This document shows, piece after piece, positions 1 through 12,362 of a stretch of DNA of 64,000 bases. This DNA comes from Plasmopara viticola (Eukaryota > Oomycota > Peronosporomycetes > Peronosporales > Peronosporaceae): contig MBPM02000120.1 in the NCBI GenBank assembly GCA_001695595.3, positions 106,017 through 170,016 on the forward strand. Direction: 5' to 3'. How positions within the stretch are numbered: position 1 is the first letter of the stretch; each line of letters opens with the position of its first letter. The translations under genes and the position numbers were made by a program. Below the pieces are notes generated by a model. The model was not told where the DNA came from and searched no databases. It saw only the letters and a list, made by a program, of their open reading frames with translations.

Positions 1-1600
1 GTATTGTCGCTCTTGTGAAGTGCTGAGATGATGTACGGCCATAGATACGTCCTTTTTATCATTCTAGACGCGCACAGACGCAATAAGGCGACAACAAAGC
101 GAATATTCACTCTTGGGAAGTGCTGTGAAGATAAACGGCTATAGATACGTTCTTTTTATCATTCTAGACATGCGAAGACGCAATAGACTCACAACTAAGC
201 GTATATTCGCTATTATGAAGTGCTGAGATGATATATGACCAAAGATACGGCCTTTTTACCATTCTAGACGTGTGCAGACGCAATAGATGCACAACTAAGC
301 GTATATTCGCTATTATGAAGTGCTGAGATGATATATGACCATAGATACGGCCTTTTTACCATTCTAGACGTGTGCAGACGCAATAGATGCACAACTAAGC
401 GTATTGTCGCTCTTGTGAAGATCTGGGATGATATACAGCCCTAGATACGTCCTTTCTAGTATTCTAGACGTGTGCAGACGCAATAGATGCACAACTAAGC
501 GTATTGTCGCTCTTGTGAAGATCTGGGATGATATACAGCCCTAGATACGTCTTTTCTAGCATTCTAGACCTGTGCTAACGAAATAGGTTCACAACTAAGC
601 GTATTGTCGCTCTTGTGAAGTGCTGAGATGATGTACGGCCATAGATACGTCCTTTTTATCATTCTAGACGCGCACAGACGCAATAAGGCGACAACAAAGC
701 GAATATTCACTCTTGGGAAGTGCTGTGAAGATAAACGGCTATAGATACGTTCTTTTTATCATTCTAGACATGCGAAGACGCAATAGACTCACAACTAAGC
801 GTATATTCGCTATTATGAAGTGCTGAGATGATATATGACCATAGATACGGCCTTTTTACCATTCTAGACGTGTGCAGACGCAATAGATGCACAACTAAGC
901 GTATTGTCGCTCTTGTGAAGATCTGGGATGATATACAGCCCTAGATACGTCCTTTCTAGCATTCTAGACGTGTGCAGACGCAATAGATGCACAACTAAGC
1001 GTATTGTCGCTCTTGTGAAGATCTGGGATGATATACAGCCCTAGATACGTCTTCTCTAGCATTCTAGACCTGTGCTAACGAAATAGGTTCACAACTAAGC
1101 GTATTGTCGCTCTTGTGAAGTGCTGAGATGATGTACGGCCATAGATACGTCCTTTTTATCATTCTAGACGCGCACAGACGCAATAAGGCGACAACAAAGC
1201 GAATATTCACTCTTGGGAAGTGCTGTGAAGATAAACGGCTATAGATACGTTCTTTTTATCATTCTAGACATGCGAAGACGCAATAGACTCACAACTAAGC
1301 GTATATTCGCTATTATGAAGTGCTGAGATGATATATGACCATAGATACGGCCTTTTTACCATTCTAGACGTGTGCAGACGCAATAGATGCACAACTAAGC
1401 GTATTGTCGCTCTTGTGAAGATCTGGGATGATATACAGCCCTAGATACGTCCTTTCTAGTATTCTAGACGTGTGCAGACGCAATAGATGCACAACTAAGC
1501 GTATTGTCGCTCTTGTGAAGATCTGGGATGATATACAGCCCTAGATACGTCTTTTCTAGCATTCTAGACCTGTGCTAACGAAATAGGTTCACAACTAAGC
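1..1600 (+). repeat. 1,600-bp super-unit, copy 1
   Basis: Made of a 6-mer (1-600, with monomer C doubled at 201-300 and 301-400) and two 5-mers (601-1100 and 1101-1600). Diagnostic marks are CCAAAGATACGG in the first C (about 239-250), CTTCTCTAGC in the E of the middle unit, and the D variants T, C, T at the end of CCTTTCTAG. Every diagnostic checked recurs at +1,600. Confidence 0.92.
601..1100 (+). repeat. Representative 500-bp 5-mer HOR unit (A-B-C-D-E)
   Basis: A occupies 601-700, B 701-800, C 801-900, D 901-1000 and E 1001-1100, each exactly 100 bp. This copy has the D variant CCTTTCTAGC and the E variant CTTCTCTAGC. Adjacent units use CCTTTCTAGT and CTTTTCTAGC, and these variants let the units be phased into the larger super-unit. 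Confidence 0.93.
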
Positions 1601-3200
1601 GTATTGTCGCTCTTGTGAAGTGCTGAGATGATGTACGGCCATAGATACGTCCTTTTTATCATTCTAGACGCGCACAGACGCAATAAGGCGACAACAAAGC
1701 GAATATTCACTCTTGGGAAGTGCTGTGAAGATAAACGGCTATAGATACGTTCTTTTTATCATTCTAGACATGCGAAGACGCAATAGACTCACAACTAAGC
1801 GTATATTCGCTATTATGAAGTGCTGAGATGATATATGACCAAAGATACGGCCTTTTTACCATTCTAGACGTGTGCAGACGCAATAGATGCACAACTAAGC
1901 GTATATTCGCTATTATGAAGTGCTGAGATGATATATGACCATAGATACGGCCTTTTTACCATTCTAGACGTGTGCAGACGCAATAGATGCACAACTAAGC
2001 GTATTGTCGCTCTTGTGAAGATCTGGGATGATATACAGCCCTAGATACGTCCTTTCTAGTATTCTAGACGTGTGCAGACGCAATAGATGCACAACTAAGC
2101 GTATTGTCGCTCTTGTGAAGATCTGGGATGATATACAGCCCTAGATACGTCTTTTCTAGCATTCTAGACCTGTGCTAACGAAATAGGTTCACAACTAAGC
2201 GTATTGTCGCTCTTGTGAAGTGCTGAGATGATGTACGGCCATAGATACGTCCTTTTTATCATTCTAGACGCGCACAGACGCAATAAGGCGACAACAAAGC
2301 GAATATTCACTCTTGGGAAGTGCTGTGAAGATAAACGGCTATAGATACGTTCTTTTTATCATTCTAGACATGCGAAGACGCAATAGACTCACAACTAAGC
2401 GTATATTCGCTATTATGAAGTGCTGAGATGATATATGACCATAGATACGGCCTTTTTACCATTCTAGACGTGTGCAGACGCAATAGATGCACAACTAAGC
2501 GTATTGTCGCTCTTGTGAAGATCTGGGATGATATACAGCCCTAGATACGTCCTTTCTAGCATTCTAGACGTGTGCAGACGCAATAGATGCACAACTAAGC
2601 GTATTGTCGCTCTTGTGAAGATCTGGGATGATATACAGCCCTAGATACGTCTTCTCTAGCATTCTAGACCTGTGCTAACGAAATAGGTTCACAACTAAGC
2701 GTATTGTCGCTCTTGTGAAGTGCTGAGATGATGTACGGCCATAGATACGTCCTTTTTATCATTCTAGACGCGCACAGACGCAATAAGGCGACAACAAAGC
2801 GAATATTCACTCTTGGGAAGTGCTGTGAAGATAAACGGCTATAGATACGTTCTTTTTATCATTCTAGACATGCGAAGACGCAATAGACTCACAACTAAGC
2901 GTATATTCGCTATTATGAAGTGCTGAGATGATATATGACCATAGATACGGCCTTTTTACCATTCTAGACGTGTGCAGACGCAATAGATGCACAACTAAGC
3001 GTATTGTCGCTCTTGTGAAGATCTGGGATGATATACAGCCCTAGATACGTCCTTTCTAGTATTCTAGACGTGTGCAGACGCAATAGATGCACAACTAAGC
3101 GTATTGTCGCTCTTGTGAAGATCTGGGATGATATACAGCCCTAGATACGTCTTTTCTAGCATTCTAGACCTGTGCTAACGAAATAGGTTCACAACTAAGC
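1601..3200 (+). repeat. 1,600-bp super-unit, copy 2
   Basis: Repeats the 6-mer + 5-mer + 5-mer order at exact offset 1,600. It includes the doubled C (1801-2000), the CCAAAGATACGG variant (about 1839-1850) and the same sequence of D and E variants. By eye I found no difference from copy 1. The unit 3201-3700 that follows has a different D/E combination, so a third full copy does not follow. Confidence 0.92.
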
Positions 3201-3700
3201 GTATTGTCGCTCTTGTGAAGTGCTGAGATGATGTACGGCCATAGATACGTCTTTTTTATCATTCTAGACGCGCACAGACGCAATAAGGCGACAACAAAGC
3301 GAATATTCACTCTTGGGAAGTGCTGTGAAGATAAACGGCTATAGATACGTTCTTTTTATCATTCTAGACATGCGAAGACGCAATAGACTCACAACTAAGC
3401 GTATATTCGCTATTATGAAGTGCTGAGATGATATATGACCATAGATACGGCCTTTTTACCATTCTAGACGTGTGCAGACGCAATAGATGCACAACTAAGC
3501 GTATTGTCGCTCTTGTGAAGATCTGGGATGATATACAGCCCTAGATACGTCCTTTCTAGCATTCTAGACGTGTGCAGACGCAATAGATGCACAACTAAGC
3601 GTATTGTCGCTCTTGTGAAGATCTGGGATGATATACAGCCCTAGATACGTCTTTTCTAGCATTCTAGACCTGTGCTAACGAAATAGGTTCACAACTAAGC
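3201..3700 (+). repeat. 5-mer HOR unit with a new variant combination
   Basis: Order A-B-C-D-E, but A carries CTTTTTTATC in place of CCTTTTTATC. It pairs the D variant ending TAGC with the E variant CTTTTCTAGC, a combination absent from both 1,600-bp super-units. Confidence 0.85.
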
Positions 3701-4099
3701 GTATTGTCGCTCTTGTGAAGTGCTGAGATGATGTACGGCCATAGATACGTCCTTTTTATCATTCTAGACGCGCACAGACGCAATAAGGCGACAACAAGCG
3801 AATATTCACTCTTGGGAAGTGCTGTGAAGATAAACGGCTATAGATACGTTCTTTTTATCATTCTAGACATGCGAAGACGCAATAGACTCACAACTAAGCG
3901 TATATTCGCTATTATGAAGTGCTGAGATGATATATGACCATAGATACGGCCTTTTTACCATTCTAGACGTGTGCAGACGCAATAGATGCACAACTAAGCG
4001 TATTGTCGCTCTTGTGAAGATCTGGGATGATATACAGCCCTAGATACGTCTTCTCTAGCATTCTAGACCTGTGCTAACGAAATAGGTTCACAACTTAGC
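3701..4099 (+). repeat. 4-mer HOR unit lacking D
   Basis: A (3701-3799) is 99 bp because ACAACAAAGC has become ACAACAAGC. B, C and E follow at 3800, 3900 and 4000; monomer D is absent. The single-base loss ends the exact 100-bp register that holds from base 1. E here ends ACAACTTAGC, not ACAACTAAGC. Confidence 0.88.
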
Positions 4100-4799
4100 G
4101 TATTGTCGCTCTTGTGAAGTGCTGAGATGATGTACGGCCATAGATATGTCCTTTTTATCATTCTAGACGCGCACAGACGCAATAAGGCGACAACAAAGCG
4201 AATATTCACTCTTGGGAAGTGCTGTGAAGATAAACGGCTATAGATACGTTCTTTTTATCATTCTAGACATGCGAAGACGCAATAGACTCACAACTAAGCG
4301 TATATTCGCTATTATGAAGTGCTGAGATGATATATGACCATAGAAACGGCCTTTTTACCATTCTAGACGTGTGCAGACGCAATAGATGCACAACTAAGCG
4401 TATTGTCGCTCTTCTGAAGTGCTGGGATGATATACAGCCATAAATACGTCTTTTCTACCATTCTAGACGTGTGCAGACGCAATAGATGCACAACTAAGCG
4501 TATTGTCGCTATTGTGAAGTGCTGGGATGATGTACGGTCATAGATACGTTCTATCTATCATTTCAGACGTGTGCAGACGCAATAGACTCACAACTAAGCG
4601 TATATTCGCTATTATGAAGTGCTGAGATGATATATGACCATAGATACGGCCTTTTTACCATTCTAGACGTGTGCAGACGCAATAGATGCACAACTAAGCG
4701 TATTGTCGCTCTTGTGAAGATCTGGGATGATATACAGCCCTAGATACGTCTTCTCTAGCATTCTAGACCTGTGCTAACGAAATAGGTTCACAACTTAGC
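4100..4799 (+). repeat. 7-monomer unit with inserted core-type monomers
   Basis: Order is A (4100), B (4200), C (4300), a core m6-like monomer (4400), a core m7/B chimera (4500), C (4600) and E (4700). Compared with the preceding A-B-C-E unit it has a 300-bp gain. Confidence 0.88.
4400..4599 (+). repeat. Core-type m6-m7 dimer embedded in the left HOR
   Basis: 4400-4499 has GCTCTTCTGAAG, ATATACAGCCA and CTTTTCTACC, as in core monomer m6. 4500-4599 has CGCTATTGTGAAG, TACGGTCATAG, CGTTCTATC and CATTTCAGACG, the combination typical of core m7 (for example 31,790-31,889). Its last part reads AATAGACTCACAACTAAGC as in left-zone monomer B, so the monomer is an m7/B chimera with the switch between about 4,567 and 4,585. 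The nearest m7 copies otherwise seen lie beyond 30 kb. Confidence 0.85.
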
Positions 4800-5499
4800 G
4801 TATTGTCGCTCTTGTGAAGTGCTGAGATGATGTACGGCCATAGATACGTCCTTTTTATCATTCTAGATGCGCACAGACGCAATAAGGCGACAACAAAGCG
4901 AATATTCACTCTTGGGAAGTGCTGTGAAGATAAACGGCTATAGATACGTTCTTTTTATCATTCTAGACATGCGAAGACGCAATAGACTCACAACTAAGCG
5001 TATATTCGCTATTATGAAGTGCTGAGATGATATATGACCATAGATACGGCCTTTTTACCATTCTAGACGTGTGCAGACGCAATAGATGCACAACTAAGCG
5101 TATTGTCGCTCTTGTGAAGATCTGGGATGATATACAGCCCTAGATACGTCCTTTCTAGCATTCTAGACGTGTGCAGACGCAATAGATGCACAACTAAGCG
5201 TATTGTCGCTCTTGTGAAGATCTGGGATGATATACAGCCCTAGATACGTCTTCTCTAGCATTCTAGACCTGTGCTAACGAAATAGGTTCACAACTAAGCG
5301 TATTGTCGCTCTTGTGAAGTGCTGAGATGATGTACGGCCATAGATACGTCCTTTCTTTCATTCTAGACGCGCACAGACGCAATAAGGCGACAACAAAGCG
5401 AATATTCACTCTTGGGAAGTGCTGTGAAGATAAACGGCTATAGATACGTTCTTTCTATCATTATAGACATGCGAAGACGCAAGAGATGCACAACTAAGC
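4800..5499 (+). repeat. Last 5-mer unit and decaying edge of the left HOR
   Basis: A-B-C-D-E runs from 4800 to 5299. A further A (5300) and B (5400) follow, but with CTTTCTTTC and GTTCTTTCTATC in place of the homogenised forms and ATTATAGAC for ATTCTAGAC. From 5,500 on the order and identity of the 5-mer are lost. Confidence 0.82.
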
Positions 5500-6082
5500 G
5501 TATATTCGCTCTTGTGAAGTGCTGGGATGATATATGACCATAGCTACGGCCTATCGACCATTCTAAACGTGCGCAGACGCAACAGAGCAATAACAAGGCG
5601 TATATTAACTATCGTGAAGTGGTGGGAAGATATACGGCCATAGATTCGTCCTTTCTATCATTCTAAAATAGTTTAGATGCATCAGGGTCACAACCAAGCG
5701 TATATTCGCTTTTTTGAAGTGCTGGGATGATGTTCGGCTAAAGATACGTCCTTTCTATCAATCTAGACGTGCGCAGACGCAATAAAGCACAACAAAGCGT
5801 ATAATCGCTCTTGGGAAGTGCTGTGAAGATATACAGCTATAGATACGTCCTTTCTGTCCTTCTAGACGTGCGCAGACGCAATAGATTCACAACAAGGCGT
5901 ATTGTCGCTCTTGTGAAGTGCCGAGATAATATACGACCAAAGATACGGCCTTTGTGACATTCTAGACGTGTGAAGACGCAATAGATTCACAACTAAGCGT
6001 ATTATCGCTCTAGCGAAGATTTGGGATGATATACAGCCCTAGATACGTCCTTTCTAGCATTCTAGACGTGTGCAGACGCAAT

Positions 6083-6360
6083 AGGGTCACAACTAAAGGT
6101 ATATTCGCTTTTGTGAAGTGCTGAGATAAAATATGACCATAGATATGGCCTTTCTACAATTTTAGACGTGTGCAGACGCAATACATGCACAACTAAGCGT
6201 ATTGTCGCTCTTGTGAAGTTCTGGGATGATATACAGCCCTAGATACGTCTTTCCTAGCTTCTAGACGCTCGCAGACGAATAGGTCAAACTAAGCGTACTC
6301 TGGAATTGCTGAGATGATATATGACCATGGATACGTCTTTTCTACCATTCTAGACGTGTG
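6083..6360 (+). repeat. Local duplication, copy 1 (shortened)
   Basis: Shares rare marks with 6571-6860: ACTAAAGGTATATTCG, GATAAAATATGACC, CTACAATTTTAGAC, CAATACATGCAC and GACGCTCGCAGACG. The offset is 488 upstream and 500 downstream, because this copy has lost 12 bases net within 6,251-6,308, where it reads AATAGGTCAAACTAAGC. Confidence 0.85.
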
Positions 6361-6570
6361 CAGACGCAAAATATTCACAACTAAGCGTATTGCCGGTCTT
6401 GTGAAGTGCTGAGATGATGTACGACCATAGATACGTCCTATCTATCATATTTGACGTCCGCAGACGCATTAGATGCACAACTAAGTGTATTGTCGCTCTT
6501 GTGAAGTGCTGAGATGATGTACGGCCATAGATACGTCCTTTCTATCATTTTAGACGTGCGCAGACGCAAA

Positions 6571-6860
6571 AGGGTCACAACTAAAGGTATATTCGCTTTT
6601 GTGAAGTGCTGAGATAAAATATGACCATAGATATGGCCTTTCTACAATTTTAGACGTGTGCAGACGCAATACATGCACAACTAAGCGTATTGTCGCTCTT
6701 GTGAAGTTCTGGGATGATATACAGCCCTAGATACGTCTTACCTATCATTCTAGACGCTCGCAGACGCGATAGGGTCAAAACTAAGCGTATATTTGCTCGT
6801 GTGAATTGCTGAGATGATATATGACCATAGATACGTCTTTTTTACCATTCTAGGCGTGTG
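6571..6860 (+). repeat. Local duplication, copy 2 (full length)
   Basis: Counterpart of 6083-6360, retaining the full monomer lengths. The two copies lie one five-monomer step apart. Confidence 0.85.
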
Positions 6861-7000
6861 CAGGCGCAATAGATGCACAACTATGCGTATTGTCGCTCTT
6901 TTGAAGTGCCGAGATGATATACGACCATACATACGGCCTTTTTACCATTCCAGACGTGTGCAGACGCAATAGATTCACAACTAAGCGTATATTCGTTTTT

Positions 7001-7800
7001 GGAAAGTGCTGAGATGATCTACGGCCATAGATTCGTCCTATCTATCATTCTAGACGTCCGCAGTCGCAAAAGATGCACAACTAAGCGTATTGTAGATCTT
7101 GTGAAGTGCTGAGATGATGTACGGCCATAGATACGTCCTAGCTATCATTCCAAAGTGCGCAGACGCAATAGAGCAACAACAAAGCGTATTTTTGCTCTCG
7201 TGTAGTGCTATTAATATATACGGCCATAGATACGTCCTTTCTATCATTTTAGACGTGAGCAGACGCAATAGGGTCACAACTAAGGGTATATTCGCTTTTG
7301 TGAAGTGCTGAGATAATATATGACCATAGATACGGCTTTTTTACCATTTTAGACGTGTGCAGACGCAATAGATGCACAACTAAGCGTATTGTCGCTCTTG
7401 CGAAGGGCTGAGATGATCTACGGCCATAGATACGTCCTATCTATCATTCTAGACGTCCGCAGACGCAAAAGATGCACAGCTAAGCGTATTGTAGATCTTG
7501 TGAAGTGCTGAGATGATGTACGGCCATAGATACGTCCTAGCTATCATTCTAGACGTGCGCAGACGCAATAGAGCAACAAGAAACCGTATATTTGCTCTCG
7601 TGTAGTGCTATTATTTTTTACGGCCATAGATACGTCCTTTCTATCATTTTAGACGTGAGCAGACGCAATAGGGTCACAACTAAGGGTATATTCGCTTTTG
7701 TGAAGTGCTGAGATAATATATGACCATAGATACGGCTTTTTTACCATTCTAGACGTGTGTAGACGCAATAGATGCACAACTACGCGTATTGTCGCTCTTG
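7001..7800 (+). repeat. 400-bp 4-mer block repeated twice
   Basis: The order of four types is the same in 7001-7400 and 7401-7800, at an offset of 399-400 bases. They are a TGTAGATCTTG-linked type, a CTAGCTATC type, a CTCGTGTAGTGCTA type and an ATAATATATGACC type. The second copy has a TTATTTTTTACGG run where the first has TTAATATATACGG. Confidence 0.75.
7426..7444. other. Perfect 7-bp dyad in the monomer (example, left zone)
   Basis: ATAGATACGTCCTATCTAT is a 7-bp inverted repeat (ATAGATA / TATCTAT) around the 5-base centre CGTCC, at monomer positions 41-59. It is present wherever a monomer has CCTATCTATC. Monomers with CCTTTCTATC have one mismatch in the stem. Confidence 0.85.
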
Positions 7801-9800
7801 TGAGGTGCTGGGATAATATACAGCCCTTGAAACGTCTTTTCTATCATTCTAGACGCGCGCAGACGCAATAGGGTCACAATTTAGCGTATTGTCGCTCTTG
7901 TGAAGTGCTGGGATGTTGTACCGCCATAGACACGTCCTATCGATAATTCTAGACGTGCGCAGACGCAACAAAGCAACAAGTGAGCGTATATTTGCTCGAG
8001 TGAAGTGCTAATATGATATATGACCATAGAAACGTCTTTTCTACTATTCTAAACGTGTGCAGACGCAATAGATGCACAACTATTCGTATTGTCGCTCTTG
8101 TGAAGTGCCGAGATGATATACGACCATAGATACGGCCTTTGTAACATTCTAGACGTGTGCAGACGCAATAGATTCACAACTAAGCGTATATTCGTTTTTG
8201 AAAAGTGCTGAGATGACCTACGGCCATAGATACGTCCTATCTATCATTCTAGTTGTCTGCAGACGCAAAAGATGCACAACTAAGCGTATTCTCGAACTTG
8301 CGAAGTGCTGAGATGATGTACGGCCATAGATACGTCCTAGCTATCATTTTAGACGTGCGCAGACGCAATAGAGCAACAACAAAGCGTATATTTGCTCTCG
8401 TGTAGTGCTATAAATATATACGGTTATAGATACGTCCTTTCACTCATTTTAGACGTGAGCAGACGCAATAAGGTCACAACTAAGAATATATTCGCTTTTG
8501 TGAAGTGCTGAGATAATATATGACCATAGATACGGCCCTTCTACCATTCTAGACGTGTGCACACGCAATAGATGCACAACTAAGCGTATTGTCGCTCTTG
8601 TGAGGTGCTGGGATAATATACAGCCCTAGATACATCTTTTCTATCATTCTAGACGCGCGCAGACGCAATAGGGTCACAATTTAGCGTATTGTCGCTCTTG
8701 TAAAGTGCTGGGATGTTGTACCGCCATAGACACGTCCTATCGATAATTCTACACGTGCGCAGACGCGATAAAGCAACAACTGAGCGTATATTTGCTCGAA
8801 TGAAGTGATGGGATAATATATGACCATTGATACGTCTTTTCTACTATACTAGACGTGTGCAGACGCAATAGATGCACAACTATGCGTATTGTCGCTCTTG
8901 TGAAGTGCCGGGATGATATACGACCATAGATACGGCCTTTGTAACATTCTAGACGTGTGCGGACGCAATAGATTCACAACTAAACGTATATTCGTTTTTG
9001 GAAAGTGCTGAGATAATCTCCGGCCATAGATACGTCCTATCTATCAATCTAGTTGTCCGCAGACGCAAAAGATGCACAACTAAGCGTATTGTCGCTCTTG
9101 TGAAGTGCTGAGATGATGTACGGCCATAGATACGTCCTAGCTATCATTCTAGATGTGCGCAGACGCAATAGAGCAACAACAAAGCGTATATTTGCTCTCG
9201 TGTAGTGCTAAAAATATATACGGTTATAGAAACGTCCTTTCTATCATTTTAGACGTGAGCAGACGCAATAGGGTCACAACTAAGCGTATATTCGCTTTTG
9301 TGAAGTGCTGAGATAATATATGACCAAGGATACGGTCCTTCTACCATGGTAGACGTGTGCACACGCAATAGATGCACAACTAAGCGTATTGTCGCTCTTG
9401 TGAGGTGCTGGGATAATATACAGCTCTAGATATGTCTTTTCTATCATTCTAGACACGCGCAGACGCAATAGGGTCACAATTTTGCGTATTATCGCTCTTG
9501 TGAAGTGTTGGGATGTTGTACCGGCATAGACACGTCCTATCGATAATTCTAGACGTGTGCAGACGCAATAAAGCAACAACTGAGCGTATATTTGCTCGAG
9601 TGAAAGGCTGAGATGATATATGACCATAGATACGTCTTTTCTACCATTCTAGACGTGTGCAGACGCAATAGATGCACAACTAAGCGTATTGTCGCTCTTG
9701 TGAAGTGCCGAGATGATATACGACCATACATACGGCCTTTGTACCATTCTAGACGTGTGCAGACGCAAAAGATGCACAACTTAGCGCATTGTCGCTCTTG
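7611..9800 (+). repeat. 800-bp 8-mer HOR of the left divergent zone
   Basis: The marker GGATGTTGTACC, followed by CACGTCCTATCGATAATTC, occurs at 7911, 8711 and 9511, exactly 800 bases apart. The monomers between follow the same order with a few percent difference. About two and a half units are present. Eight is also the monomer count of the core HOR (799 bp), but the monomer types differ. Confidence 0.88.
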
Positions 9801-10841
9801 TGAAGATCTGGGATGATATACAGCCCTAGATACGTCCTTTCTAGCATTCTAGACGTGTGCAGACGCAATAGATGCACAACTAAGCGTATTGTAGATCTTG
9901 TGAAGTGCTGAGATGATGTACGGCCATAGATACGTCCTAGCTATCATTCTAGAGTGCGCAGACGCAATAGAGCAACAACAAAGCGTATATTTGCTCTCGT
10001 GTAGTGCTATTAATTTATACGGCCATGGATACGTCCTTTCTATCAATTTAGACGTCCGGAGACGCAATAGATGCACAACTTAGCGTATTGTCGCTCTTGT
10101 GAATTGCTGAGATGATATACGACGATAGATACGGCCTTTGTAACATTCTAGACGTGTGCAGACGCAATAGATTCACAACTAAGCGTATATTCGTTTTTGG
10201 AAAGGGCTGAGATGATCTACGGCCATAGATACGTCTTTTCTACCATTCTAGACGTGTGTAGACGCAATAGATGCACAACTTTGCGTATTGCCGCTCTTGT
10301 GAAGTGCTGAGATGATGTACGGCCATAGATACGTCCTAGCTATCATTCTAGACGTGCGCAGACGCAATAGAGCAACAACAAAGCGTATATTTGCTTTCGT
10401 GCAGTGCTATAAATATATACGGTTATAGATACGTCCTTTCCATCATTTTAGACGTGAGCAGACCCAATAGGGTCACAACTAAGGGTATATTCGCTTTTGT
10501 GAAGTGCTGAGATAATATATGACCATAGATACGTCCTAGCTACCATTCTAGACGTGTGCACAAGCAATAGATGCACAACTAAGCGTATTGTCGCTCTTGT
10601 GAGGTGCTGGGATAACATACAGCCCTAGATACGGCTTTTCTATTATTCTAGACGTTTGCAGACGCAATAGATGCACAACTTAGCGTATTTTCACTCTTGG
10701 GAAGTGCTGGGATGATGTACAACTATAAATACGTCCTATCTATCATTCTTGACGTGTGCAGGCGCAATAGGGTCACAACTAAGCGTATATTTGCTCGTGT
10801 GAGGTGCTGGGATGATATTCAGCCATAGATACGTCTTTTCT

Positions 10842-11020
10842 ACCATTCTAGACGTGTCCAGACGCAATAGAAGCACAACTAAGCGTATATTCGAGTGCTG
10901 AGATGATATATGACCATAGATACGGCCTTTCTACCATTCTAGACATGTGCAGACGCAATGTATTCACAACTAAGCGTATTGTCGCCCTTGTGAAGTGCTG
11001 GGATGATACAAAGCCATAGA
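10842..11020 (+). repeat. Segment with shared internal deletion, copy 1
   Basis: Carries GTGTCCAGACGC, then a monomer in which ATTCGCTCTTGTGAAGTGC is shortened to ATTCGAGTGC, then GACATGTGCAG and GATGATACAAAGCC. The same rare series occurs at 14,592-14,770, so the two segments descend from one already-deleted ancestor. Confidence 0.85.
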
Positions 11021-11771
11021 TACATCGTATCTGTCATTCTAGACGTCCACAGACGCAATAGGGTCACAATTTAGCGTATTGTCGCTCTTGTGAAGTGCTG
11101 AGATGATGTACGGCCATAGATACGTCCTATCTATCATTCTAGACGCGCACAGACGCAATAAAGCGACAACAAAGCGAATATTCCATCATGGTAAGTGCTG
11201 TAACGATAAACGGCTATAGACACGTTCTTTCTATCATTCTAGACGTGCGAACAACAACTAAGCCTATATTCGCTGTTGTGAAGTGCTGAGAAAATATATG
11301 ACCATAGATACGGCCTTTCTACCATTCTAGACGTGTGCAGACGCAATAGATTCACAACTAAGCGTATATTCGTTTTTGGAAAGTGCTGAGATGATCTACG
11401 GCCATAGATACGTCCTATCTATCATTCTGGACGTCCGCAGTCGCAAAAGATGCACAACAAAGTGCTGAGATGATGTATGGCCATAGATACGTCCTAGCTA
11501 TCATTCTAGAGTGCGCAGACGAAATCGAGCAACAACATAGCGTATATTTGCTCTCGTCTAGTGCTATTATTATATACGGTCATAGATACGTCCTTTCTAT
11601 TCTTTAAGACGTCCGCAGACGCAATAGATGCACAACACAGCGTATTGTCGCTCTTGTGAAGTGCTGAAATGATACACGACGATAGATACGGCCTTTGTAC
11701 CATTCTAGACGTGTGCAGACGCAATAGATGCACAACTAAGCGTATTGTCGCTCTTGTGAAGTGCTGGGATG
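10900..11771 (+). repeat. ~0.87-kb block, copy 1
   Basis: Shares with 12,363-13,227 two rare deletions: GACGTGCGAACAACAACTAAGC (about 11,243) and the short junction ACAACAAAGTGCTGAG near 11,455. It also shares GATGATACAAAGCC and GACGTCCACAGACG. The offset at the first deletion is 1,463 bases. Confidence 0.83.
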
Positions 11772-12362
11772 ATATACGGCCATAGATACGTCCTTTCCAT
11801 CGTTCTAGACGTGTGCACACGCAATAGATACACAACTTAGCGTATATTCGCTCTTGTGAAGTGCTGAGATGATATATGACCATAGATACGGCCTTTTTAT
11901 CATTCTAGACATGTACAGCCGCAATAGATGCACAAGTTAGCGTATTTTTGCTCTTGTGAAGTGCTGAGATGATGTACGGTCATAGATACGTCCTATCTAT
12001 CTTTCTAGACGTGCGCAAATGCAATATAGCAACAACAAAGCGAATATTCGCTCTTGGTAAGTGCTGTAAAGATATACGGTAGATACGTCCTATCTACCAT
12101 TCTAGACGTGTGCAGACGCAATAGATGCACAACTAAGCGTATTGTCGCTCTTGTGAAGTGCTGGGATGATGTACGGTCATAGATACGTCCTATTTATCAT
12201 TCTAGACGTGCGCAGATGCAATATATCAACAACAAAGCGAATATTCGCTTTTAGTAAGTGCTGTAAAGATATACGGCTGTAGATACGTCCTTTCTATCGT
12301 TCTAGATGTGTGCACACGCAATAGATCCACAACTAAGCGTTTATTTGCTCTTGTGAAGTGCT

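Larger units (their letters stand above)
1..5499 (+). repeat. Left homogenised HOR zone (A-B-C-D-E 5-mer)
   Basis: The type order A, B, C, D, E recurs with almost no differences between copies. A has CCTTTTTATC and ends GGCGACAACAAAGC. B starts GAATATTCAC and has AAGATAAACGGCT. C has CGCTATTATGAAG and ATATATGACC. D has GAAGATCTGGG and CAGCCCTAG. E resembles D but ends CCTGTGCTAACGAAATAGG. Units start at 1, 601, 1101, 1601, 2201, 2701, 3201, 3701, 4100, 4800 and 5300. Such low divergence against the neighbouring zone implies recent amplification or conversion. The left edge lies outside the window. Confidence 0.95.
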
